A DNA stretch of 64,000 bases from Streptomyces collinus (GTDB lineage Bacteria; Actinomycetota; Actinomycetes; Streptomycetales; Streptomycetaceae), in assembly GCF_031348265.1 (NCBI RefSeq), contig NZ_CP133771.1, positions 7,006,001 to 7,070,000 of the forward strand, in the 5' to 3' direction. Under the pieces are notes generated by a model that worked only from the letters and a program-made list of their open reading frames with translations, had not been told where the DNA came from and did not search any database. Shown here one piece after another: positions 35,506-46,516 of this stretch (position 1 is the stretch's first letter; every line of letters starts with the position of its first letter). The position numbers and the translations under genes were made by a program.

Positions 35506-36384
35506 ATGACCCGTCCGGCCCGTCAGGCCCGTCCGGCCCGTCCGGCTTCCGCGGCGGAGCGGACGCCGGTCTCGCTGACCGTCCGGCCGTCGGCAGCGGC
35601 CCTGGCGCCGCTGATCGGCGCGATGGGCTGTGCCGAGGGGCGGTTCGCGCACACCGCCGAGCTGGCCCTGCCGACGGGCGGGGTGCAGCTGCTGGTCAAC
35701 CTCGACGGGGACGCGCTGTCCTCCTCCCCGCTGCGGGGCCCGGACCGGCGGACCGGGGGCGCTGCCGTGCACGGCCCGTACACGCAGCCGGCCCTGATCG
35801 ACCCGGCGCAGCAGCGGGCCGTCGTCTGGGTGGCGTTCCGGCCCGCGGGCGCCCGTCCTTTCCTCACCGCCCCGGTCTCCGCGGTCCGCGACGACCTGGT
35901 CGGCCTCGACGAGTTGTGGGGCACGGACGGGGCGGTGCTGCGCGAGCGGCTGCTGGAGGCCATGGCAGCGGGGGGCCCGCGGGCCGGGCTGCGGGAGCTG
36001 GAGGCGGCCCTGCTGGCCCGGGCGCGAGGCCCCCTGGAACCCGACCCGGCGGTCCGCCTCGCCGCCGTGCTGCTCGACCGCGGAACACCCGTCGCCGAGG
36101 TCGCCGACCGGCTGGGCTGGACCACCCGGCGGCTGGCCCGCCGCTGCACCGACCAGCTGGGACTCCCGCCCAAGCGGTACGCCCGCCTGCGCCGCTTCCA
36201 GCGGCTCCTCGGCCGCGTCAACGCCGGGCCGCGGCCGCCGGACTGGGCGGCGCTCGCCGCCGACTGCGGTTACCACGACCAGGCGCACCTGATCCACGAG
36301 TTCCGCGCGCTGGCCGGGATCACCCCGACCGCGTACGCGCCGCGCTCGCCGCTCGAACGCAACCACGTTCCGCTGGACGGGTGA
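35506..36384 (+). CDS. AraC-family transcriptional regulator
   Basis: The 292-residue protein starts with a short RPAR/QARPAR repeat, then an N-terminal cupin-like sensing domain (about 25-160; ELALPTGGVQLLVNLDGD). A C-terminal double helix-turn-helix includes VAEVADRLGWTTRRLARR and CGYHDQAHLIHEFRALAGIT. The C-terminal signature is well kept. It interrupts the LacI remnant on the other strand. The target is unknown; the VOC gene downstream at 36446 lies in the same direction. Confidence 0.85.
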   Translation: MTRPARQARPARPASAAERTPVSLTVRPSAAALAPLIGAMGCAEGRFAHTAELALPTGGVQLLVNLDGDALSSSPLRGPDRRTGGAAVHGPYTQPALIDPAQQRAVVWVAFRPAGARPFLTAPVSAVRDDLVGLDELWGTDGAVLRERLLEAMAAGGPRAGLRELEAALLARARGPLEPDPAVRLAAVLLDRGTPVAEVADRLGWTTRRLARRCTDQLGLPPKRYARLRRFQRLLGRVNAGPRPPDWAALAADCGYHDQAHLIHEFRALAGITPTAYAPRSPLERNHVPLDG

Positions 36385-36445
36385 ACGGCCCCGGACCGGC
36401 CGATTCCTACAATCCACGATCCCCGGACCCGGCGATCGTGAAGGC

Positions 36446-36898
36446 ATGACGAACACATCCGCACAGCAGACCGTCACCCGGCTCTACGCCCGGCTCGTCG
36501 TCCCCGACGCGCCCCGGGCGATCGACTTCTACCGGGCCGCCCTCGGCGCCGAGGAGACCGAGCGGTACACCGGCCCCGACGGGAGGATCGTGCACGCCCT
36601 GCTGCGCCTCGGCGGCTCGGTCGTCGCGGTCAAGGACGCCGACGAGGGCGACCCGGCACCGGCGTCCCTCGGCGGCAGCCCGGTGATCATGGCTCTCGAC
36701 GTGTCCGACGCCGACGCCGTGGCCGAGGCCATGCTGCGGGGCGGGGCGACCGTGGTGTACCCCGTCGCCGACCAGCACTACGGGCAGCGCGGGGGCCGTC
36801 TCGCCGACCCGTTCGGCCACCTCTGGATGATCTCCCAGACGATCGAGGACCTGACGCCCGAGCAGATCCAGGCGCGTACGGACGAGTTGTCCACCTGA
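36446..36898 (+). CDS. VOC-family (glyoxalase/PhnB-like) protein
   Basis: The 150-residue protein has the PhnB-like pattern: RLYARLVVPDAPRAIDFYRA with beta strands around MALDVSDADAVAEAMLRGGA, and FGHLWMIS at the end. The metal-binding His/Glu pattern is partial. GAAGG precedes ATG. It may detoxify or resist an antibiotic-like compound, but no substrate can be assigned. Its stop lies 8 bases from that of the convergent MFS transporter. Confidence 0.84.
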   Translation: MTNTSAQQTVTRLYARLVVPDAPRAIDFYRAALGAEETERYTGPDGRIVHALLRLGGSVVAVKDADEGDPAPASLGGSPVIMALDVSDADAVAEAMLRGGATVVYPVADQHYGQRGGRLADPFGHLWMISQTIEDLTPEQIQARTDELST

Positions 36899-36906
36899 GG
36901 GCGGTG

Positions 36907-38517
36907 TCAGCGGGCCTGCCCGGCCGGTTCCTCCACCTTCGCGTCCGCGTCCACCTTGCCGCCCGGGTGGCGCAGCGCGCACAGGTAGCCGATGCCCAGG
37001 GCGATGGCCATGCCGTAGAACACCCACTGGTTGGCCTCGGCGAAGTCCATGCGGATCGCGGACATCGACTCCCGGGTCGCCTCGGCGGCGGGGCCGGTGC
37101 CGGTGGGCGGCTGGGAGTCGCCGCTGCCGGTGATCGACTCGGTGACGTCGCGGGCCACGGTGTCCGCGTCCGCGGCGGACATGCCCTTGCCCGTCAGGGT
37201 GCCCACCACCTTGTCCGTCGTCACATGGGTCAGGATCGTGCCGTAGACGGCCATGCCGACGCTCGCCGCGTAGTTGCGCACGGTCTGGGTGATGCCGGTG
37301 ACCTCGCCGTACGAGGCGCCGATGGCCCGGTTGACGGCATCGGTGGAGGCCGGTGCCAGGACGAAGCCGATGCCGGCCCCGGCCAGGGCCGCGTAGGGCC
37401 ACTGGTCGTGCATGGACAGGTCGGTGAGCTTGTTCGCCCACAGGGCGAAGCCGACGCAGCCCACGGCCGTGCCCAGCTTCAGGGCCGGGCGGGCGCCCTT
37501 CTTGTCGAGGATCCGGCCGCCCCACTGCGAGGCGACGGCGAAACCGACGAAGAAGTACAGCAGGAACAGGGCCGCCTGGTTCGGTGAGGCACTCAGGGAC
37601 ACCTGGGCGTAGACGGAGGTGAAGAAGAACAGCGGGACGAAGGCGAGCATCGAGAAGAACAGCACCGCCGCGTCCATGGTGAACGCCTTGTCCCGGAAGA
37701 CCCGCAGGTCGATCAGCGGATGCTCCACCTGTCGCTCGAAACGGACGAATCCGGCGAGGATCGCGAGGCCGCCCGCGATGCACACCCAGGTCGCCCAGCT
37801 GTCCCAGCCCCAGGACCAGGCCTGCTGGAACCCGAGCACGCTCAGGCCCATGCCGGCCGCGATCAGGGCGGCGCCCGGGACGTCCAGGGTGCCGGAGCGC
37901 CGCCGGTCGGAGATGTGCGCCATGGCCGTGAGGACCAGCGCCACGATCGCCACGGGCACGTTGACCCAGAACACCGCCCGCCAGGTCCAGTTCGTGAGCC
38001 AGCCGCCCAGCAGCGGGCCGATGGCGGTCAGTGCGCCGGTCACCCCGAAGAACAGCGCGAGGGCACGCCCGCGCCGCTCGACCGGGAACACCGCGACCAC
38101 CACGGCCAGGGCCGCGGGGAACAGCAGTGCCGCCCCCAGCCCCTGGGTGGCGCGGAAGATGATCAGCCAGGCCTGTGCGGCGCCGCCCTCGGGCACACAG
38201 CCGCACAGCACCGAGGAGACGACGAACACCAGCGTGCCGATGACGACGACCCGGCGCGGCCCGTAGAGGTCGGCGAGGCGCCCGCCGAGGGCGAAGAACG
38301 CCGCGAGGGCCAGCAGATAGGCGTTGACCACCCACTGCATACCGGAGGACGACAGCCCCAGTTCGCGGACGATGTCCGGGGCCGCGATCGACACGATGGT
38401 CTGGTCGATGAAGGTCATGGCGACGGCGAACATCATCGCCGCCAGCGCGACAGTCTGCTGCGGTGCGGATCGAGAGGGGGTCGCGGCCTCGCCGCCCCCC
38501 GGGCGCGTGCTGCTCAC
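36907..38517 (-). CDS. MFS transporter, DHA2 family (multidrug efflux type)
   Basis: The 536-residue protein has about 14 hydrophobic helices and the DHA2 motifs: LDQT-like FIDQTIVSIAAP at TM1, GRLADLYGPRRV (motif A) and FGVTGALTAIGPLLGGWL (motif C of antiporters). It should export drugs or metabolites with proton exchange. The start is GTG 38517 without ribosome site. A long hydrophilic insert with VARDVTESITGSGDSQ lies near residue 460. Divergent from pntA; regulator unknown. Confidence 0.88.
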   Translation of the reverse strand: MSSTRPGGGEAATPSRSAPQQTVALAAMMFAVAMTFIDQTIVSIAAPDIVRELGLSSSGMQWVVNAYLLALAAFFALGGRLADLYGPRRVVVIGTLVFVVSSVLCGCVPEGGAAQAWLIIFRATQGLGAALLFPAALAVVVAVFPVERRGRALALFFGVTGALTAIGPLLGGWLTNWTWRAVFWVNVPVAIVALVLTAMAHISDRRRSGTLDVPGAALIAAGMGLSVLGFQQAWSWGWDSWATWVCIAGGLAILAGFVRFERQVEHPLIDLRVFRDKAFTMDAAVLFFSMLAFVPLFFFTSVYAQVSLSASPNQAALFLLYFFVGFAVASQWGGRILDKKGARPALKLGTAVGCVGFALWANKLTDLSMHDQWPYAALAGAGIGFVLAPASTDAVNRAIGASYGEVTGITQTVRNYAASVGMAVYGTILTHVTTDKVVGTLTGKGMSAADADTVARDVTESITGSGDSQPPTGTGPAAEATRESMSAIRMDFAEANQWVFYGMAIALGIGYLCALRHPGGKVDADAKVEEPAGQAR

Positions 38518-38736
38518 GACATCAGTCTGCGCCCGGCGGTGGCATGTCGCATCACAGGACTCTTTCCGTCCCGGGGGTCACACTGATACCCCCGAAACGC
38601 TCTCGCGGCAACCCCTGTGCGGTGTGAGGACGGCCTCCTCGGCCATGTGACCACGGCCCGCCACGGATGCCGCGTCGAACGTGCAGGATGCGGGCACCAA
38701 GGAGGACAGGCAGTCGAACGACGGGAGAGGCACACG

Positions 38737-40293
38737 ATGGTCCCAGCGGAACCGCAACCTCAGCGGATCGGCGTACCGGCCGAATCCACTGCGGGCGAGA
38801 CCAGGGTGGCGGCCACGCCGGCCACCGTGGGGAGACTTGTCGCGCTCGGGTACGACGTGGTGGTCGAACCGGGAGCGGGAGCGTCGTCCCGGTTCTCCGA
38901 CGCGGCCTACCGGGAGGCGGGCGCCGAACTCGGCGACCCGTGGCAGGCGGAGATCGTGCTGAAGGTCAACGCCCCCTCGGCTGAGGAGGCCGGCCGGCTG
39001 CGCGAGGGGGCGACGCTGATCGCGCTCATCAGCCCGGCCCTCAACCCGGAGTTGGTGGAGGAGTTGGCGCGGCGGCCGGTCACCGTGCTGGCGATGGACG
39101 CGGTGCCGCGCATTTCGCGGGCCCAGTCGCTGGACGTGCTCAGCTCGATGGCGAACATCGCCGGCTACCGGGCGGTGGTCGAGGCGGCGCACGCCTTCGG
39201 CCGCTTCTTCACCGGCCAGGTGACTGCTGCGGGCAAGGTGCCCCCGGCGAAGGTGCTGGTGGCCGGCGCGGGCGTGGCCGGGCTGGCGGCGATCGGCGCG
39301 GCCCGCAGCCTCGGCGCCGTGGTGCGTGCGACGGACCCGCGTCCGGAGGTTGCCGAGCAGGTGCGCTCGCTGGGCGGGGAGTTCCTGACGGTGACCGCCG
39401 AGCAGGAGGTGAGCACCGACGGGTACGCCAAGGCCACCTCGGAGGATTACAACCGGCTCGCCGCGCAGCTTTACGCCGAGCAGGCCGCTGATGTCGACAT
39501 CATCGTCACCACCGCGCTCATCCCGGGCCGTCCCGCCCCGAAGCTGATCACCGCCGAGGACGTGGCGCGTATGAAGCCCGGCAGCGTGATCGTCGACATG
39601 GCGGCCTCCCAGGGCGGCAACGTCGAGGGCACGGTCGCGGGGAAGGCGGTCGTCACCGACAACGACGTGACGATCATCGGCTACACCGATCTGCCCGGCC
39701 GGCTGCCCGCCCAGGCCTCGCAGTTGTACGGCACGAACATCGTCAACCTGATGAAGCTGCTCACCCCGGGCAAGGACGGCCGGCTCGTCCTCGACTTCGA
39801 CGACGTGGTGCAGCGCTCGATCACGGTGGTCCGCGAGGGTGAGAAGACCTGGCCGCCGCCCCCGGTCCAGGTGTCGGCCGCGCCCGCCCCGGCCGGGGCG
39901 AAGGAGCCGGAGGCGGCCCCTGCCGGGACACCGGTGAAGACCGCCCGCCCCGCTTGGTCCTCCTACGCCCTGGTCGCCGCCGGAGCGCTCGCGCTGTTCC
40001 TGGTGACGGCTTTCTCGCCGAGTGAACTCCTCGGCCACTTCACGGTGTTCGTTCTCGCGATCGTCATCGGTTTCTATGTCATCGGCAACGTGCACCATGC
40101 GCTGCACACGCCGCTGATGTCGGTGACCAACGCCATCTCCGGCATCGTGGTGGTCGGCGCGCTGCTGCAGATCGGGCAGGGCGACACCGCCGTGACCGTG
40201 CTGTCGTTCGCCGCGATCCTGCTGGCGAGCATCAACATCTTCGGCGGATTCGCCGTGACCCGCCGCATGCTCGGCATGTTCTCGAAGGGCTGA
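38737..40293 (+). CDS. pntA: NAD(P) transhydrogenase subunit alpha
   Basis: The 518-residue subunit combines the NAD(H)-binding dI domain with the first membrane part. N-terminal IGVPAESTAGETRVAATP, then the Rossmann segment VLVAGAGVAGLAAIGAARSL and the dI loop TTALIPGRPAPKLIT. Four hydrophobic helices lie after residue 405. GGGAGAGG precedes the ATG. With PntB it uses the proton gradient to move hydride from NADH to NADP, supplying NADPH for biosynthesis. The next gene is 6 bases downstream. Confidence 0.94.
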   Translation: MVPAEPQPQRIGVPAESTAGETRVAATPATVGRLVALGYDVVVEPGAGASSRFSDAAYREAGAELGDPWQAEIVLKVNAPSAEEAGRLREGATLIALISPALNPELVEELARRPVTVLAMDAVPRISRAQSLDVLSSMANIAGYRAVVEAAHAFGRFFTGQVTAAGKVPPAKVLVAGAGVAGLAAIGAARSLGAVVRATDPRPEVAEQVRSLGGEFLTVTAEQEVSTDGYAKATSEDYNRLAAQLYAEQAADVDIIVTTALIPGRPAPKLITAEDVARMKPGSVIVDMAASQGGNVEGTVAGKAVVTDNDVTIIGYTDLPGRLPAQASQLYGTNIVNLMKLLTPGKDGRLVLDFDDVVQRSITVVREGEKTWPPPPVQVSAAPAPAGAKEPEAAPAGTPVKTARPAWSSYALVAAGALALFLVTAFSPSELLGHFTVFVLAIVIGFYVIGNVHHALHTPLMSVTNAISGIVVVGALLQIGQGDTAVTVLSFAAILLASINIFGGFAVTRRMLGMFSKG

Positions 40294-40299
40294 TCAGGG

Positions 40300-41733
40300 A
40301 TGACCACAGACACGGCCGCTCAGGCCGCCTACGTCGTCGCGGCGCTGCTGTTCATCCTCAGCCTCGCCGGGCTTTCCCAGCACAAGACGTCCCGCTCGGG
40401 AGTCGTCTGGGGCATCGCGGGCATGGTCGTGGCGCTGGCCGCCACGGTCGGGCTCGCCTCGCGCAGCATCACCACGACCGGGCTCGTGCTGATCGCCGTC
40501 GCCACCGCTGTGGGTGCGGGGATCGGGCTGTGGCGGGCGCGGGTGGTGGAGATGACCGGCATGCCGGAGCTGATCGCCATCATGCACAGCCTCGTCGGCC
40601 TCGCCGCCGCGTTCGTCGGCTGGAACGGCTACCTGGACGTGGACGCCGAACTGTCCGGTTCGCTGCTGGCGATCCATCACGCCGAGGTGTTCATCGGGGT
40701 GTTCATCGGCGCCGTCACCTTCACGGGTTCCGTCGTCGCGTACCTGAAGCTGTCGGCCCGCATCAACTCCCGTCCGCTCACGCTGCCCGGCAAGCACGTC
40801 CTCAACATCGGCGCACTCGTGGCCTTCGTGGGGCTCACGGCGGCGTTCGTGGCCCGCCCCGGCATGGGCCTGCTCATCGCGGTCACCGTGATCGCGCTCG
40901 CCCTCGGCGCGCACCTGGTCGCCTCCATCGGCGGCGGTGACATGCCGGTGGTCGTCTCCATGCTCAACAGCTACTCCGGCTGGGCCGCCGCGGCCTCGGG
41001 GTTCCTGCTCGCCAACAACCTGCTCATCGTCACCGGCGCGCTGGTCGGCTCCTCCGGCGCTTACCTGTCGTACATCATGTGCAAGGCGATGAACCGCTCG
41101 TTCATCTCGGTCATCGCGGGTGGTTTCGGGACCCCGGCGGCGGCCGCCGAGGAGGGCGAGCAGGGCGAGCACCGGGAGATCAACGCCGAGGAGACCGCGG
41201 AACTCCTGGGCAACGCCACCTCGGTGATCATCACCCCGGGCTATGGCATGGCCGTCGCCCAGGCCCAGTACCCGGTGGCCGAGCTGGCGCGCAAGCTGCG
41301 CGAGCGGGGCGTCGAGGTGCGCTTCGGTATCCATCCGGTGGCCGGCCGGCTGCCCGGGCACATGAACGTGCTGCTCGCCGAGGCGAACGTGCCCTACGAC
41401 ATCGTCCTGGAGATGGACGAGATCAACGACGACTTCGCCGCGACCTCGGTCGTGCTGGTCATCGGCGCCAACGACACGGTCAACCCGGCCGCCACCGACA
41501 ACCCCACCAGCCCCATCGCCGGCATGCCGGTGCTGCACGTGTGGGAGTCGTCCAACGTGATCGTCTTCAAGCGGTCCATGGCCGCCGGCTACGCAGGCGT
41601 GCAGAACCCGCTGTTCTTCCGCGAGAACACCCAGATGCTCTTCGGCGACGCCAAGCAGCGCGTCGAGGACATCCTGCGCGGCCTCGACGCCCTGGACACA
41701 CCGGTACCGGCCATGGCCGGCACGTCGCGCTGA
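40300..41733 (+). CDS. pntB: NAD(P) transhydrogenase subunit beta
   Basis: The 477-residue subunit has about nine membrane helices (1-285), including GIAGMVVALAATVG and HSLVGLAAAFVGWNGYLD, then the NADP-binding dIII domain, with the motif VIITPGYGMAVAQAQ and HPVAGRLPGHMNVLLAEA. The end shows VVLVIGANDTVNPAA. It forms the proton channel together with PntA and binds NADP(H). It shares an operon with pntA. A strong terminator follows. Confidence 0.94.
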   Translation: MTTDTAAQAAYVVAALLFILSLAGLSQHKTSRSGVVWGIAGMVVALAATVGLASRSITTTGLVLIAVATAVGAGIGLWRARVVEMTGMPELIAIMHSLVGLAAAFVGWNGYLDVDAELSGSLLAIHHAEVFIGVFIGAVTFTGSVVAYLKLSARINSRPLTLPGKHVLNIGALVAFVGLTAAFVARPGMGLLIAVTVIALALGAHLVASIGGGDMPVVVSMLNSYSGWAAAASGFLLANNLLIVTGALVGSSGAYLSYIMCKAMNRSFISVIAGGFGTPAAAAEEGEQGEHREINAEETAELLGNATSVIITPGYGMAVAQAQYPVAELARKLRERGVEVRFGIHPVAGRLPGHMNVLLAEANVPYDIVLEMDEINDDFAATSVVLVIGANDTVNPAATDNPTSPIAGMPVLHVWESSNVIVFKRSMAAGYAGVQNPLFFRENTQMLFGDAKQRVEDILRGLDALDTPVPAMAGTSR

Positions 41734-41750
41734 GCCGCCGACCGAACGCC

Positions 41751-41787
41751 GGAAGGCCGGCCCGACATTCCGTCGGGCCGGCCTTCC
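41751..41787. terminator. Strong bidirectional terminator between pntB and argG
   Basis: GGAAGGCCGGCCCGAC (41751-41766) and GTCGGGCCGGCCTTCC (41772-41787) form a perfect 16-bp stem with a five-base loop in the 68-base gap between convergent pntB and argG. Confidence 0.9.
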
Positions 41788-41801
41788 GCTGTGCCGTGGG
41801 G

Positions 41802-43256
41802 TCAGTCCGTGCCGGACTCCATCGCCGCCCGGTCCAGCCAGGCGTCCTCCTCCGAGACCTCGCCCCGGGAGGCGATGGCCTGGGCGCCGCCCTGCGGCAG
41901 TTCCGGCATGGTGCCGATCAGCCCGGTCGCGGCGGCCTGGGAGGCGCCGATGGTGGGGCTGCCGGTGCCGATCAGGCCGATGCCGGCGTACTGCTCCAGC
42001 TTGGCGCGCGAGTCGGCGATGTCGAGGTTGCGCATGGTGAGCTGGCCGATGCGGTCCACCGGGCCGAACGCGGAGTCCTCGGTGCGCTCCATGGACAGCT
42101 TGTCCGGGTGGTAGCTGAACGCCGGGCCCGTGGTGTCGAGGATCGAGTAGTCCTCGCCGCGCCGCAGCCGCAGTGTCACCTCGCCGGTGACGGCGGCGCC
42201 GACCCAGCGCTGCAGCGACTCGCGGATCATCAGCGCCTGCGGGTCCAGCCAGCGGCCCTCGTACATCAGCCGGCCCAGGCGCCGTCCCTCGGCGTGGTAC
42301 TGGGCGAGGGTGTCCTCGTTGTGGATGGCGTTGACGAGGCGCTCGTAGGCGGCGTGCAGCAGGGCCATGCCCGGGGCCTCGTAGATGCCGCGGCTCTTGG
42401 CCTCGATGATCCGGTTCTCGATCTGGTCCGACATGCCGAGGCCGTGCCGGCCGCCGATGGCGTTGGCCTCCATGACCAGGTCGACGGGGGAGGCGAACTC
42501 CTTGCCGTTGACCGACACCGGGCGGCCCTCGAAGAAGCCGATCGTCACGTCCTCGGCGGCGATCTCGACCGACGGGTCCCAGAACCGGACGCCCATGATC
42601 GGCTCGACCGTCTCGACGCCGGTGTCCAGGTGCTCCAGCGTCTTGGCCTCGTGGGTGGCGCCCCAGATGTTGGCGTCCGTGGAGTACGCCTTCTCCGTGC
42701 TGTCCCGGTAGGGCAGGCCGTGGGCCAGCAGCCACTCCGACATTTCCTTGCGGCCGCCGAGCTCGGTCACGAAGGCCGCGTCGAGCCAGGGCTTGTAGAT
42801 CCGCAGGTGCGGGTTGGCGAGCAGGCCGTAGCGGTAGAACCGCTCGATGTCGTTGCCCTTGAAGGTCGAGCCGTCGCCCCAGATCTGGACGTCGTCCTCC
42901 AGCATGGCCCGCACCAGCAGCGTGCCGGTGACGGCGCGGCCGAGCGGGGTGGTGTTGAAGTACGCCCGCCCGCCCGAGCGGATGTGGAACGCGCCGCAGG
43001 TCAGCGCGGCCAGGCCCTCCTCGACCAGCGCGGCACGGCAGTCGACCAGGCGCGCGATCTCGGCACCGTAGGTCTTCGCACGGCCGGGCACCGAGGCGAT
43101 GTCGGGCTCGTCGTACTGGCCGATGTCGGCGGTGTAGGTGCACGGGACGGCGCCCTTGTCGCGCATCCACGCGACCGCGACGGAGGTGTCGAGACCGCCC
43201 GAGAAGGCGATGCCGACGCGTTCGCCGGCGGGCAGGGAGGTGAGGACCTTGGACAT
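41802..43256 (-). CDS. argG: Argininosuccinate synthase (long, E. coli type)
   Basis: The 484-residue enzyme condenses citrulline and aspartate with ATP in arginine synthesis. It has the PP-loop motif FSGGLDTSVAVAWMR near the start, NTTPLGRAVTGTLLVRAM, IWGDGSTFKGNDIERF and GGRHGLGMSDQIENRI. The sequence follows E. coli ArgG rather than the shorter Bacillus-type enzyme. The true start is ATG 43256 (MSKVLTSLP). No ribosome site is present, but a good -10 lies immediately upstream, so the mRNA is probably leaderless. An ARG-box-like palindrome overlaps the -35. Confidence 0.94.
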   Translation of the reverse strand: MSKVLTSLPAGERVGIAFSGGLDTSVAVAWMRDKGAVPCTYTADIGQYDEPDIASVPGRAKTYGAEIARLVDCRAALVEEGLAALTCGAFHIRSGGRAYFNTTPLGRAVTGTLLVRAMLEDDVQIWGDGSTFKGNDIERFYRYGLLANPHLRIYKPWLDAAFVTELGGRKEMSEWLLAHGLPYRDSTEKAYSTDANIWGATHEAKTLEHLDTGVETVEPIMGVRFWDPSVEIAAEDVTIGFFEGRPVSVNGKEFASPVDLVMEANAIGGRHGLGMSDQIENRIIEAKSRGIYEAPGMALLHAAYERLVNAIHNEDTLAQYHAEGRRLGRLMYEGRWLDPQALMIRESLQRWVGAAVTGEVTLRLRRGEDYSILDTTGPAFSYHPDKLSMERTEDSAFGPVDRIGQLTMRNLDIADSRAKLEQYAGIGLIGTGSPTIGASQAAATGLIGTMPELPQGGAQAIASRGEVSEEDAWLDRAAMESGTD

Positions 43257-43291
43257 AGAAAGAGTATGTATCACTTTGCATAGTCATGCAA
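43257..43291 (-). promoter_or_regulatory. argG promoter with ARG-box-like operator
   Basis: On the minus strand TTGCAT (43291-43286), a 17-base spacer and CATACT (43268-43263, overlapping TACTCT) place the transcription start at or within two bases of ATG 43256. The palindrome TTGCATAGTCATGCAA (43276-43291) has 6-bp arms and covers the -35, as expected for ArgR repression; another TATGCG half-like site lies at 43299. Confidence 0.6.
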
Positions 43292-43349
43292 GCCGGGTAT
43301 GCGAAGTCGCCGTTCCGGTTGCTTCCGGTGCTGCCGGGTGCCGTCCGGC

Positions 43350-44341
43350 TCAGGAACTCGCTGCCTCGGAGCCGCCGCCCAGCGCGCCGAGGATCCGCTC
43401 GGCGGCCAGCGTCGGGGTGAGCTCGCCCTCCCGGACCCGCTGCTCCAGCACGGGCGCCAGGGCCCGTACCGCAGGGTCGGCCTGCAGACGGCCGAGGAGT
43501 TCGTCGCGGACCATGGTCCAGGTCCAGTCGACCTGCTGGTCGCGGCGCTTGGCGGTGAGGCGGCCGGTGGAGTCCAGCAGCGTGCGGTGCTGCTCCAGGC
43601 GCTCCCACAGCGTGTCCAGGCCGGTCGCCTCACGGGCGCTGCAGTGCAGCACCGGCGGGGTCCAGAACGCGTCCTTGCCGTGCATCAGCCGCAGTGCGCC
43701 CGCCAGTTCGCGCGCCGCGGCCCGGGCGTCCCGCTCGTGCGGCCCGTCCGCCTTGTTGACGGCGATCACGTCGGCCAGCTCCAGGACGCCCTTCTTGATG
43801 CCCTGGAGCTGGTCGCCCGTGCGCGCGAGGGTGAGCAGCAGGAACGTGTCGACCATGTTCGCGACCGCGGTCTCGGACTGGCCGACGCCGACCGTCTCGA
43901 CCAGGATCACGTCGTAGCCGGCCGCCTCCATCACCACGATCGACTCGCGGGTGGCCTTGGCGACCCCGCCCAGTGTGCCGGCCGTGGGGGAGGGGCGCAC
44001 GAAGGCCGCCGGGTCCACTGCCAGGCGCTCCATCCGGGTCTTGTCACCCAGGATGGAACCGCCCGTACGGCTGGAGGAGGGATCCACGGCCAGGACCGCC
44101 ACCCGGTGCCCGAGCGAGGTCAGCAGCGTGCCGAAGGCGTCGATGAACGTCGACTTGCCCACGCCCGGCACCCCGCTGACGCCGATCCGCCGGGCCCGGC
44201 CGCTGTGCGGCAGCAGCGCGGTCAGCAGCTCCTGGGCCAGCGCCCGGTGCTGGGGCCGCGTCGACTCGACGAGCGTGATGGCACGGGCGATGATCGCCCG
44301 CTTCCCGTCGAGCACGCCCTTCACATACGCGTCGACATCGA

Positions 44342-44345
<4 letters not shown>
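43350..44345 (-). CDS. meaB: Methylmalonyl-CoA mutase-associated GTPase
   Basis: The 331-residue G3E-class GTPase protects and reloads methylmalonyl-CoA mutase with adenosylcobalamin. The P-loop GVSGVPGVGKST lies near residue 53, switch ETVGVGQSE near 150 and the base-recognition NKAD near 198. The GTG start overlaps the mutB stop (GTGA). It is the last gene of the mutA-mutB-meaB operon. Confidence 0.93.

Positions 44346-46515
<2,170 letters not shown>

Positions 46516-46516
<1 letters not shown>

Noticed and set aside
40294..43608. Minus-strand open frame of 1104 codons over pntB and argG
   Set aside because: It runs antisense to pntB and in another frame of argG; codon bias and homology support the two known genes only.
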